NCBI GenBank assembly: GCA_002163245.1
Contig: MAAL01000078.1
Span: forward strand, 1-64,000
DNA from: Gammaproteobacteria bacterium 42_54_T18
GTDB lineage: Bacteria; Pseudomonadota; Gammaproteobacteria; Pseudomonadales; Ketobacteraceae
DNA length: 64,000 bases
Direction: 5' to 3'
In this document: positions 16,608-23,955 of the stretch, piece after piece
How positions within the stretch are numbered: position 1 is the first letter of the stretch
Layout: each line of letters opens with the position of its first letter
Notes under the pieces: model-generated
Database searches by the model: none
What the model saw: the letters and a program-made list of their open reading frames with translations, nothing else
What the model was told of the DNA's origin: nothing
Translations under genes and position numbers: made by a program

Positions 16608-18758
16608 TTACCCTCGCATCCAACCGTGAAACTTCTCTAGCCAAGCTAGTACTTTTTCCGGTGCATGGGCTCGTTTCCACTCCCCAGCAGCATACTTATT
16701 AGCTTCAGCCAATGTTGGATAGGTGTGAATGGTACCCAAGATCTTGTTAAGGCCCATCCCATGTTTCATCGCAAATACAAATTCTGCTAACAAATCCCCG
16801 GCGTGCGTGCCCACAATGGTGACACCTAAGATTTTGTCCTTACCTGGAACGGTAAGCACCTTTACGAACCCGTCAGTTGCGCTATCAGCAATAGCTCGGT
16901 CAAGGTCATCGATTTCATAACGTGTCAATTCATAGTCGATACCCTGCTCTTTTGCTTCTTGTTCGTTTATACCAACTCTTGCAACTTCAGGGTCAATAAA
17001 CGTTGTCCATGGGATGACAGAATAATCAACTTTGAATTTCTTAAAATTGCCAAACAACGAGTTAACCGCAGCATACCAAGCTTGATGGGCTGCGGTATGG
17101 GTGAATTGAAATGGGCCTGCAACATCCCCTGCCGCATAGATATTCGGATATATAGTTTCCAAATAATCGTTCGTTACTACGGTACGCTCTGTCGATACAC
17201 CTATATCTTCAAGACCATATCCAGTCAATCTTGCTGTTCGACCAACAGCGCAAATAAGAACATCAAACGGCACGCGTTTCTCCTCACCTGCATGCTCTAC
17301 GACAATGTATTTGTTATCTCCTTCCTTCTCACAGCGCAGCGCTTTATGCTCTGTAAGAACTTGAACGCCACTTTTCTCTAGTGCATTTTTTGCCAAATCA
17401 GAAACTTCTTGATCTTCACGAATCATTATTCTTGGTAACATTTCAATTTGTGCGACGGATGAACCTAGTCGAGCAAAACTCTGTGCTAACTCACAACCTA
17501 TCGGGCCACCGCCAAGTACAACCATTCGTTTTGGAGCCTCATCATGCTTTGCTAACTCGTCCCATAACGTATCACTCGTAAGATACCCCACATCATCAAA
17601 ACCGGGAATTGGTGGTACGAAAGGTTGAGCTCCTGCTGCAATAACTATTGAGCGTGCAGTTAATCGCTGTGTAGTACCGTCATTTAACGCAATTTCAACT
17701 GTCCAAGGGTCAACAACTTTTGCATAACCCTGCAACACCTCAACACCAAGACCAGTATATCGCTCAACACTGTCATGGGGCTCAACCGCTGCAATGATTT
17801 CGTGCACACGAGCCATTACCTTTTTGAAGCTAAATGTGGGTGTTGTAGATTCTAAACCGTACTTTTCACCATCTCGCATTTGCTGCGCAACTTTGGCACT
17901 TTTGATTAACGCTTTACTTGGCACACAGCCATAGTTCAAACAATCACCACCCATTTTGTGCGCTTCAACCAACGTCACCTTGGCCTTTACCGCTGCAGCA
18001 ATATAAGAACTAACGAGCCCTGCTGCGCCACCACCTATCACAACAAGGTTGCGATCAAACGATTTAGGCTTGTCCCATTTGGCGTAAACTTTTTTCTTTT
18101 GGATGGACGAAATGATTTTCTTAGCGATGAGAGGAAAAATACCAAGTAGTGCAAACGATGCGATTAATGATGGAGAAAGGATCCCCGCCAGACTATCTAT
18201 CTGAGCCAGCTGAGTACCCGCATTTACGTAGACAACCGTGCCTGCCAACATGCCTATTTGACTAACAAAGAAGAACGTGAGGGTCTTAATAGGTGTTAAG
18301 CCCATCAGAAGATTGATAAGGAAAAAGGGAAATACAGGCACCAACCGCAAGGTGAACAGATAAAATGCACCCTCCTTTTCAATGCCATCATTTAATGCTT
18401 GAAGCCTGTCACCGAACTTTGACTGAACACTTTCTTTCAATATGAACCTTGCTGCTAAGAAGGCACATGTCGCTCCGATAGTCGAAGCAAAAGACACAAT
18501 AATAGTACCCCAAACAACACCAAAAAATGCTCCTGCAGCAAGTGTCATTACCGCCGCTCCTGGCAATGACAATGCAGTAACGGCAATGTAAACACCTAGA
18601 AAACCAAGCCCTACCATTAAAGGTTGCGCTTCTTTCAGCTGGGCAATCTGGTCTTGGCTAGATTTGATGCTTTCAAGGGACAATAATTGATCAACATCAA
18701 AAGCGAAAAATGCGACTAGCAACGCTGCTATGATGGAGATAATAATAATTTTTTTCAT
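16608..18758 (-). CDS. TVP38/TMEM64-type membrane domain fused to a mercuric-reductase-like flavoprotein
   Basis: A 716-residue fusion. Residues 1 to about 220 form a TVP38/DedA-like membrane domain with several transmembrane segments (PGAAVMTLAAGAFFG, LRLVPVFPFFLINLLMG). Residues from about 236 onward form a class I pyridine-nucleotide-disulfide oxidoreductase: FAD motif GGGAAG at 242-247, redox pair C273/C278 in GGDCLNYGCVPSK, an NAD(P)-binding GGGPIGCE, and a C-terminal dimerisation domain with HTYPT. The C-terminal Cys pair that delivers metal in true MerA is missing (it ends GWMRG), and there is no N-terminal heavy-metal domain. It lies on the same strand as the arsenic operon, 203 bases upstream, probably its own unit. 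Substrate unknown. Confidence 0.85.
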   Translation of the reverse strand: MKKIIIISIIAALLVAFFAFDVDQLLSLESIKSSQDQIAQLKEAQPLMVGLGFLGVYIAVTALSLPGAAVMTLAAGAFFGVVWGTIIVSFASTIGATCAFLAARFILKESVQSKFGDRLQALNDGIEKEGAFYLFTLRLVPVFPFFLINLLMGLTPIKTLTFFFVSQIGMLAGTVVYVNAGTQLAQIDSLAGILSPSLIASFALLGIFPLIAKKIISSIQKKKVYAKWDKPKSFDRNLVVIGGGAAGLVSSYIAAAVKAKVTLVEAHKMGGDCLNYGCVPSKALIKSAKVAQQMRDGEKYGLESTTPTFSFKKVMARVHEIIAAVEPHDSVERYTGLGVEVLQGYAKVVDPWTVEIALNDGTTQRLTARSIVIAAGAQPFVPPIPGFDDVGYLTSDTLWDELAKHDEAPKRMVVLGGGPIGCELAQSFARLGSSVAQIEMLPRIMIREDQEVSDLAKNALEKSGVQVLTEHKALRCEKEGDNKYIVVEHAGEEKRVPFDVLICAVGRTARLTGYGLEDIGVSTERTVVTNDYLETIYPNIYAAGDVAGPFQFTHTAAHQAWYAAVNSLFGNFKKFKVDYSVIPWTTFIDPEVARVGINEQEAKEQGIDYELTRYEIDDLDRAIADSATDGFVKVLTVPGKDKILGVTIVGTHAGDLLAEFVFAMKHGMGLNKILGTIHTYPTLAEANKYAAGEWKRAHAPEKVLAWLEKFHGWMRG

Positions 18759-19098
18759 GAGATTTTGATAATTCCTAATATGATTTCACGCTCTGTCGGT
18801 GAGCTACCTGCTTTTCTTACACCTATTTTAAGCAATTGATAATGCACGTTTTCTATGCTCATTCCTAGCGTGATATTTTGCACCTAACACTGAACTTTAA
18901 GTCTAGTCCAAAACACAAAAAGCACGCACCATTGAGTACGTTAGTGCACAAACAATAGGATAGGAAGAGAAATTGAGAAGAAGGCGATAGCATCGTAACG
19001 AATAACTATCTGGAGGATTTTCATTGAATTATCAGAGGTATATATACAACAAAAGCATTTGGATATGCCCGCCATACAACGACTCATTGGTCACTCAG
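18759..19098. other. Intergenic region, no gene seen
   Basis: 340 bases between two minus-strand genes. I see no coding frame of substance. A Shine-Dalgarno-like ctggagg on the plus strand near 19010 leads only to a 27-codon frame beginning TTG, which I do not believe. The promoter of the membrane-flavoprotein fusion must lie here. Confidence 0.45.
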
Positions 19099-19788
19099 CT
19101 AGAGTGAAGGCATCTTGGCCAACGACTTAGGTGAAAGTACTTTTATTTTCATTCTAGACAATTCGATAAACCCAAGCTTTTCTAGTGATTTGAGATGTCT
19201 AGAAACGACTTCCCGAGCAGTTCCTAGCTGCCTTGCGATATCTTGATGGCCAATTTTCAAAACCCCATTGCTTGGGCAGGCCCTTACTAGATAGCTATTG
19301 ATACGTTGACCAACATCCTGGGTGGTAACTTCCTCAATCGACGACATCAATTCAAAGATTCTATGTGATAGGGAGTTGACTAAATAATCTCGTACCCATA
19401 ATTCCTGTTCGTACAACTCTTGAAAAGTTTGAGTGGGAATGGACATGATATGAGTATTCTCTGTTTCATTTCTTACCCATGCTGGATAGAGCATTTTGTT
19501 AAAAATACAATTAACGGAGAATATACAAAGTTCTCCAGAGGATACGTTATAAATGGGCTTTTCGTTGCCATTCAAATCCAGCGTGTAGACTTTTAGAGTG
19601 CCCGATTTGATAAGGTATGCCCCACCAATTTTATCGCCTTTATGGATAATGGTCGTGTTTTTCGTGGGATTCAAATAGCAGGCACTTTGCTCTAGTTTGT
19701 TCATCGCGCCATCTGATAAGCCATCTAAAAATGTCGTTTGTTTGTTTCTATCTTGTTGGATCATAGTTTCTGATTCGCTACATACCAT
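19099..19788 (-). CDS. Crp/Fnr-family transcriptional regulator
   Basis: A 229-residue regulator: an N-terminal cyclic-nucleotide-binding-type beta barrel (about 20-140; HKGDKIGGAYLIKSG) and a C-terminal winged helix (about 160-225). The recognition helix reads AREVVSRHLKSLEKLG, keeping the Arg-Glu-x-x-x-Arg contacts that read GTGA half-sites in Crp. There is no N-terminal four-Cys cluster, so it is not an oxygen-sensing Fnr. Two ATG codons (19788 and 19764) are possible starts; neither has a clear ribosome binding site. A perfect GTGA-N6-TCAC palindrome stands 74-89 bases ahead of the next gene upstream, a likely target. Confidence 0.85.
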   Translation of the reverse strand: MVCSESETMIQQDRNKQTTFLDGLSDGAMNKLEQSACYLNPTKNTTIIHKGDKIGGAYLIKSGTLKVYTLDLNGNEKPIYNVSSGELCIFSVNCIFNKMLYPAWVRNETENTHIMSIPTQTFQELYEQELWVRDYLVNSLSHRIFELMSSIEEVTTQDVGQRINSYLVRACPSNGVLKIGHQDIARQLGTAREVVSRHLKSLEKLGFIELSRMKIKVLSPKSLAKMPSL

Positions 19789-19919
19789 TATTTTTTTGAT
19801 AGCTTTAGCTCTGTATCGTCTTCCATTCGCTCTGTATCGTCAATCAAAGACTTTAATGCCCGGCCCATCCCCTTATTATTAAAAGAATGGACCACAGACT
19901 TTTGGTAGATGTATGTGAA

Positions 19920-20519
19920 CTACACTGTTAACTCTTTGATAAACAAATCATGAGTCATTGGCTTAGAAAATAGCGGGAAATTATCTTCCACGCTACTAAC
20001 ATGTGCAGCCTGGCTCAAAGATGCCATGCAGTCGATCAATGAAATTGCCTCGTAGCCGAAATCATAAGCTGAGCGAATTGATGTCTCCAGGCACAGGTCT
20101 GTCACAAGCCCACCAAAAACAAGTCGATTAGTACCTTGTGCATCTAAAATTTCTTTAAGGTTGGTTTGCTTAAATGTACACATTGTGTTCTTTTGAATGA
20201 CGATGTCGTCCTCTCTAACATTAATCCCTTCCGCAATACCAGCGCCCCAAGAATCACGCACGAACGCCCCGGCTTGCTTCACTGCTGCTAAAATTCCATA
20301 AGGGTTATCACCCATTTCCGAGTAGTCTTTAGAAAAGCACATCGAAGTAAATATAATAGGTATCCCCTGTTTGCGGGCGCTTTCAATACTACGATTGATA
20401 TTTTGGATGACGTTATTGGCAGTTACGCTATCAACGACTGCAGAGTATAATGCGCCATTCTCAGTTAAAAAGTCATTCTGGCAATCCACAAGTATTAGCG
20501 CTGATTTATTCGTATTCAT
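19920..20519 (-). CDS. Isochorismatase-family cysteine hydrolase
   Basis: A 199-residue cysteine hydrolase of the isochorismatase/nicotinamidase superfamily. The catalytic triad is complete: D12 in LVDCQNDF, K110 in VIQKNTM and nucleophile C143 in GGLVTDLCLETS; the VTD preceding the Cys supplies the usual cis-peptide. The substrate is not evident; these enzymes cleave amides, biuret, isochorismate or related compounds. It lies between the Crp/Fnr regulator and the MDR/HD gene pair, all on the minus strand. The 155-base gap upstream holds a Crp-like palindrome and suggests its own promoter. Confidence 0.85.
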   Translation of the reverse strand: MNTNKSALILVDCQNDFLTENGALYSAVVDSVTANNVIQNINRSIESARKQGIPIIFTSMCFSKDYSEMGDNPYGILAAVKQAGAFVRDSWGAGIAEGINVREDDIVIQKNTMCTFKQTNLKEILDAQGTNRLVFGGLVTDLCLETSIRSAYDFGYEAISLIDCMASLSQAAHVSSVEDNFPLFSKPMTHDLFIKELTV

Positions 20520-20587
20520 TGAGTGATTTTCCTTACAAGTCTGCTTTAGTTGTTAGTAAGAAAACACTATAAAACTCAGCCAAGCTG

Positions 20588-20613
20588 CCGTAAGTGACTT
20601 GGGTCACTTACGG
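20588..20613. promoter_or_regulatory. Perfect 11-bp palindrome with GTGA-N6-TCAC core (Crp-type operator candidate)
   Basis: Arms ccgtaagtgac (20588-20598) and gtcacttacgg (20603-20613) around ttgg. The centre is GTGA-N6-TCAC, the core recognised by Crp-type regulators, and a Crp/Fnr gene with a matching recognition helix lies 0.8 kb away. It is 69-94 bases upstream of the cysteine hydrolase start. The same sequence could fold as a hairpin and end the MDR transcript, but no T run follows on the minus strand. Confidence 0.55.
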
Positions 20614-20674
20614 TTTCCTGTATTTGACAATTCATAGAATGGAATAAACATTAACTCCGGGACCTTTAATAACG

Positions 20675-21691
20675 CTAGCACTCCAACACGATCTTTCCTA
20701 CTACTCCCGATTCATTCAAAATCTGGTGCGCCCGATTCGCATCCACCAACGGAATCCGTTCACTCACAATCGGCGCTATTTTCCCTGCCTCTAACAACGA
20801 GAGTAACTTGCCCATGTCCTCCTGATAAATACTTGGCCGTTCATTATTAAGATTCCAAATAAAGTAACCTAACATGCCTTTATTTTCTTGATACATATTA
20901 TAAAAACTAAATCGAGGAGTCGCTAACAGCGCAGGTACAGCCTTCAACAAAGCCAGACGCCCCGATGTTGTTGCCTCGGAAAAACCATACCCAACCACTT
21001 TGCCACCAAGTCGCAGTGCTTTGTAGGAACGTCGCCAATTGCTACCTCCAATAGGATCAAAAATGGCGTCTACACCACTCCCTTCATTGGCGGTGACTAC
21101 TTTAACAAAGTCCTCAGTATTGTAATCTATAGGCACGCCACCTAGGGATCGCACCAAATCATGCTTCCCCTTTGATGCGGTGCCCCACATTTCTAGGTTG
21201 TGTAATTTCCCTAACTGCAACAATGCGGTCCCTACACCACCAGCGGCGCCGTGGATTAGAATTTTCTCACCCTCAATTACCCTAGCGACGCGATGTAACA
21301 GTTGATACGCAGTCAAGTAATTAAGTACCATAGAAACCGCGTCGGCCTGATCCAAACCGGGAGGCTGTTTAACTACTCTTTCCTGAGGTACATTTAGGTG
21401 CGTAGAATAACCGCCAATTTGTGTCAGTGCCACAACAGCACCCCCTTCCCGAATGCCAGTGACTGCGGAACCCACCTTTTCGACGATACCCGCCACTTCA
21501 TAGCCTGGAGTGACTTGAGGCCCGCGTATACCAGGATAGAGGCCCTCACGTACCATCAAATCGGCGAAAGATACCCCGGCGGCCTTTACTCGGATCTTCA
21601 CCTCTCCACCAGCTGGAGCAGTTAGCTTCTCTTCTAACAACCTCAGTACTTTCTTACCGCTCTTTTTTACAACAATCATCCGATTATTCAT
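20675..21691 (-). CDS. Medium-chain dehydrogenase, quinone-oxidoreductase-like
   Basis: A 338-residue NADPH-dependent MDR protein of the zinc-free quinone oxidoreductase/VAT-1-like branch. It shows AAGVSFADLMVREGLYPG near the N-terminus, GYEVAGIVEKVG, and the nucleotide-binding loop IHGAAGGVGTALLQLG at about 146-161; zinc-ligand cysteines are absent. The substrate cannot be deduced. It begins two bases after the HD-domain gene ends, so the two form an operon divergent from the AraC-type regulator. Confidence 0.85.
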   Translation of the reverse strand: MNNRMIVVKKSGKKVLRLLEEKLTAPAGGEVKIRVKAAGVSFADLMVREGLYPGIRGPQVTPGYEVAGIVEKVGSAVTGIREGGAVVALTQIGGYSTHLNVPQERVVKQPPGLDQADAVSMVLNYLTAYQLLHRVARVIEGEKILIHGAAGGVGTALLQLGKLHNLEMWGTASKGKHDLVRSLGGVPIDYNTEDFVKVVTANEGSGVDAIFDPIGGSNWRRSYKALRLGGKVVGYGFSEATTSGRLALLKAVPALLATPRFSFYNMYQENKGMLGYFIWNLNNERPSIYQEDMGKLLSLLEAGKIAPIVSERIPLVDANRAHQILNESGVVGKIVLEC

Positions 21692-21693
21692 AT

Positions 21694-22452
21694 CTATTCT
21701 CCTACTGGGTTATTATGAATCATTCTATTTATGCCTAGCGTTCGAAGGGTAGAAAATCGCGATTCAGGCCGTAGCTTTGATTCTTTATCTACCCAATCCG
21801 TAAGCTCCTCTTTCAGGTTTAGCCTTGGATACCTTTCCAACGTTGAATTCACACATCCTATAGGCATATCGGAAAAGCGATTTCCAACAACATCTAGCGA
21901 GCTACCGGCTTGCAGGTAATGAGCCTCCCAGCCACATTCTTCTCCTGGAATATCCATATTAAGATGAATGAGAATGGCATTACTGATCTTTTTCGCATTC
22001 TTTTCATTGGTGAGCCCCAGCACATCTTCAGCACTCTGGACACCATCAAACGTAAAACACTTGGCCTGCACGCAGCCTCCATGATGCTTCTCCGTCAACC
22101 CTAAATCGTGAAGCATCATACTTACATATAGTATTTCTGGGTCCCAGCGACTACCATCCAGTTGACCCAATAACGATGCCCAGATATACGATCGATGGCA
22201 GTGATTAACCAACGCCATGGATGAGTCTGACTCCATCTTTTCCATAGCTGTCCTAGCAAATACAGAATCAGGATAAATGATTTTATCGAAATCAATTTTA
22301 TTAAAAGCTCGTCTCTTTTCAAAGTTTAGAGAGCGATAATAAAAAGTTAATTTTGCTTTCACCGCAGAGATCGCATACAAACTCCGCTCTATTCTAGTTA
22401 ATCGCCCCTGATTTTGTTCCCACCTATCACCGTCATTCATTGAAATCATCAA
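21694..22452 (-). CDS. HD-domain hydrolase, cyanamide-hydratase-like
   Basis: A 252-residue HD-superfamily protein. Putative metal ligands follow the HD order: NHCHRSY (about 81-87), LHDLG (about 113-117), a Cys/Asp-containing FTFDGVQSAED, and a later ILIHLN and LQAGSSLDVVG. The NHxxRSY...LHDLGLT arrangement is that of the cyanamide-hydratase-like branch. A hydratase or phosphohydrolase role is inferred only from family. First gene of the minus-strand pair with the MDR gene; divergent from the regulator at 22600, whose product probably controls it. Confidence 0.72.
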   Translation of the reverse strand: MMISMNDGDRWEQNQGRLTRIERSLYAISAVKAKLTFYYRSLNFEKRRAFNKIDFDKIIYPDSVFARTAMEKMESDSSMALVNHCHRSYIWASLLGQLDGSRWDPEILYVSMMLHDLGLTEKHHGGCVQAKCFTFDGVQSAEDVLGLTNEKNAKKISNAILIHLNMDIPGEECGWEAHYLQAGSSLDVVGNRFSDMPIGCVNSTLERYPRLNLKEELTDWVDKESKLRPESRFSTLRTLGINRMIHNNPVGE

Positions 22453-22526
22453 CTTCCCCTGCGCTGCATTACGTTTGAATCGCTAGAACTGTGTAACATC
22501 TTAATGAATCTTCCGGTGGATCTGCA

Positions 22527-22564
22527 GTGGCATATATGACAACATTCATAGACATATCCGCCAC
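22527..22564. promoter_or_regulatory. Inverted repeat in the divergent HD/AraC promoter region
   Basis: GTGGC-ATATATGAC (22527-22540) and the inverse complement GACATATCCGCCAC (22551-22564) match in 11 of 14 positions with 10 bases between. It lies between the minus-strand start at 22452 and the plus-strand start at 22600, so it is a candidate operator for the adjacent AraC-type protein or another regulator. Confidence 0.4.
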
Positions 22565-22565
22565 A

Positions 22566-22571
22566 TATAAT
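22566..22571 (+). promoter_or_regulatory. Minus-10 element TATAAT for the GlxA-type regulator
   Basis: An exact TATAAT 28 bases before the start codon at 22600. No good minus-35 is visible at 17 bases, which would fit an activated or operator-controlled promoter overlapping the inverted repeat at 22527-22564. Confidence 0.4.
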
Positions 22572-22599
22572 TAGCCCAACTCTGTGAGATTACGCACCA

Positions 22600-23571
22600 A
22601 TGCGAAACGTCGTTCTTTTTGCACTCGAAAATGCTTTTATCTCGACAATATCGGGACCACTGGAGATTTTTTCTAGCGCTGGACTCATGTGGAACTACTT
22701 GGCTGGCGAACCCCTCGATCTACAATTTCAGGTGACTGTTGCCAGTCTCCATGGCGAGCCCATCAAGACCCGAACAGGCTTGGTCATTCAACCAGACACT
22801 TCCATTTTTGACATAAAATATGCGGACCTTATACTCGTAACGTCCTGCGGAGAGGACATAGAAACCGAACTCTCGCACTACCAACCAGCATTACCCTGGT
22901 TGCGGCAACAACATTCTAACGGAGCAATTCTTGGTTCAATCTGCTCCGGTCTTTCATTGATCGCTGCAACGGGTTTATTGGACGGAAAAAGTGCCACCAC
23001 ACACTGGGGAATGGTGGATATTTTCCGAAAAAGATTTCCGGCTATAGATATTAAAGCAGATCAGTTATTTGTTGATGAAGGTGACATCATCACCAGTGGA
23101 GGGGGATTCGCGGGAAACGATCTCGCGCTATATTTGGTACAAAGATTTTGCGGAAAAGAACAGTCTAAACAATGCGCAAATGCTTTGCTACTTGACACCA
23201 ATAGGAGATCTCAGAATCAATTCTCTGGCATATTGCATCATAGAATGCATCAAGATGATCGAGTTCAGGAAATACAATCCTGGCTGGACTTACACTATCA
23301 GGATGAAATTAGTTTAGATAGGTTGGCGGAAAAATACAGCATGAGCCCGCGTAATTTCAAGCGTCGCTTTAAAATCGCCAGCGGAGCAACACCACTTGCG
23401 TACCTACAAAAATTAAGGATAGAGGTCGCAAAAAAGTTATTGGAAAATAGCGACGTTCAAATTAACAACATTGCAGAGGCTGTTGGATACCTGGATGACA
23501 ATCATTTCCGAAAAATTTTTAAGCGCCACACCGCATTGACACCCAGGGATTACCGTAATAAACATTCCTAA
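22600..23571 (+). CDS. GlxA-type AraC-family transcriptional regulator (DJ-1/PfpI domain plus AraC HTH)
   Basis: A 323-residue regulator. Residues 1 to about 190 have the DJ-1/PfpI (GATase1-like) fold with the elbow GSICSGLSLIA (C115) and the TTHWG motif; residues from about 222 form the AraC double HTH (LDRLAEKYSMSPRNFKRRF; INNIAEAVGYLDDNHFRKIFKRHTALTPRDYR). This class usually controls small-molecule catabolic operons. It is divergent from the HD/MDR pair, the likely target. The effector is unknown. Confidence 0.9.
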   Translation: MRNVVLFALENAFISTISGPLEIFSSAGLMWNYLAGEPLDLQFQVTVASLHGEPIKTRTGLVIQPDTSIFDIKYADLILVTSCGEDIETELSHYQPALPWLRQQHSNGAILGSICSGLSLIAATGLLDGKSATTHWGMVDIFRKRFPAIDIKADQLFVDEGDIITSGGGFAGNDLALYLVQRFCGKEQSKQCANALLLDTNRRSQNQFSGILHHRMHQDDRVQEIQSWLDLHYQDEISLDRLAEKYSMSPRNFKRRFKIASGATPLAYLQKLRIEVAKKLLENSDVQINNIAEAVGYLDDNHFRKIFKRHTALTPRDYRNKHS

Positions 23572-23955
23572 TAGTAAGCGCCTGGGTTCCAGCGAAGTCA
23601 TCTCATCGCATGGTAGAATCATACCTTAAAACCCTATCAAGCTGAGCAATGCATGTTCACCTTTAAAGACTGACGCACACCGAAACCTATGTGAAAGTAA
23701 GATGCTTACTGAAAAAATAATATGCATATTTTCGAAAGATAAACTCTCATACAGCATCCAAAAAACTTTTTTTATTATCAGGGAGTTTGCTAAAGACACC
23801 ATTACATAGCGCTAACATGTAATCACTCTGTTGAGGTAACGCTAACGTATTTTTTATACTTTTTATCTAGCTCGTCCATAAATCAATGTCTACACTATTA
23901 TTAATGGTTGATATATCACCTATAGAAAAATCAACGCGACGTATAAGGATGTATC
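23572..23955. other. Intergenic region with a small inverted repeat
   Basis: 384 bases without a credible gene. An inverted repeat attacat...atgtaat at 23801-23823 with a nine-base centre is a possible operator for the hydrolase at 23956. A good Shine-Dalgarno (aagga) precedes that start. Confidence 0.45.

Noticed and set aside
16608-18758. True mercuric reductase
   Set aside because: The C-terminal Cys pair and N-terminal heavy-metal domain are missing, no mer genes are nearby, and the N-terminus is a TVP38-type membrane domain.
19024-19107. 27-codon frame with a good Shine-Dalgarno before the Crp/Fnr gene end
   Set aside because: TTG start, no resemblance to any protein, and it runs into the convergent gene.
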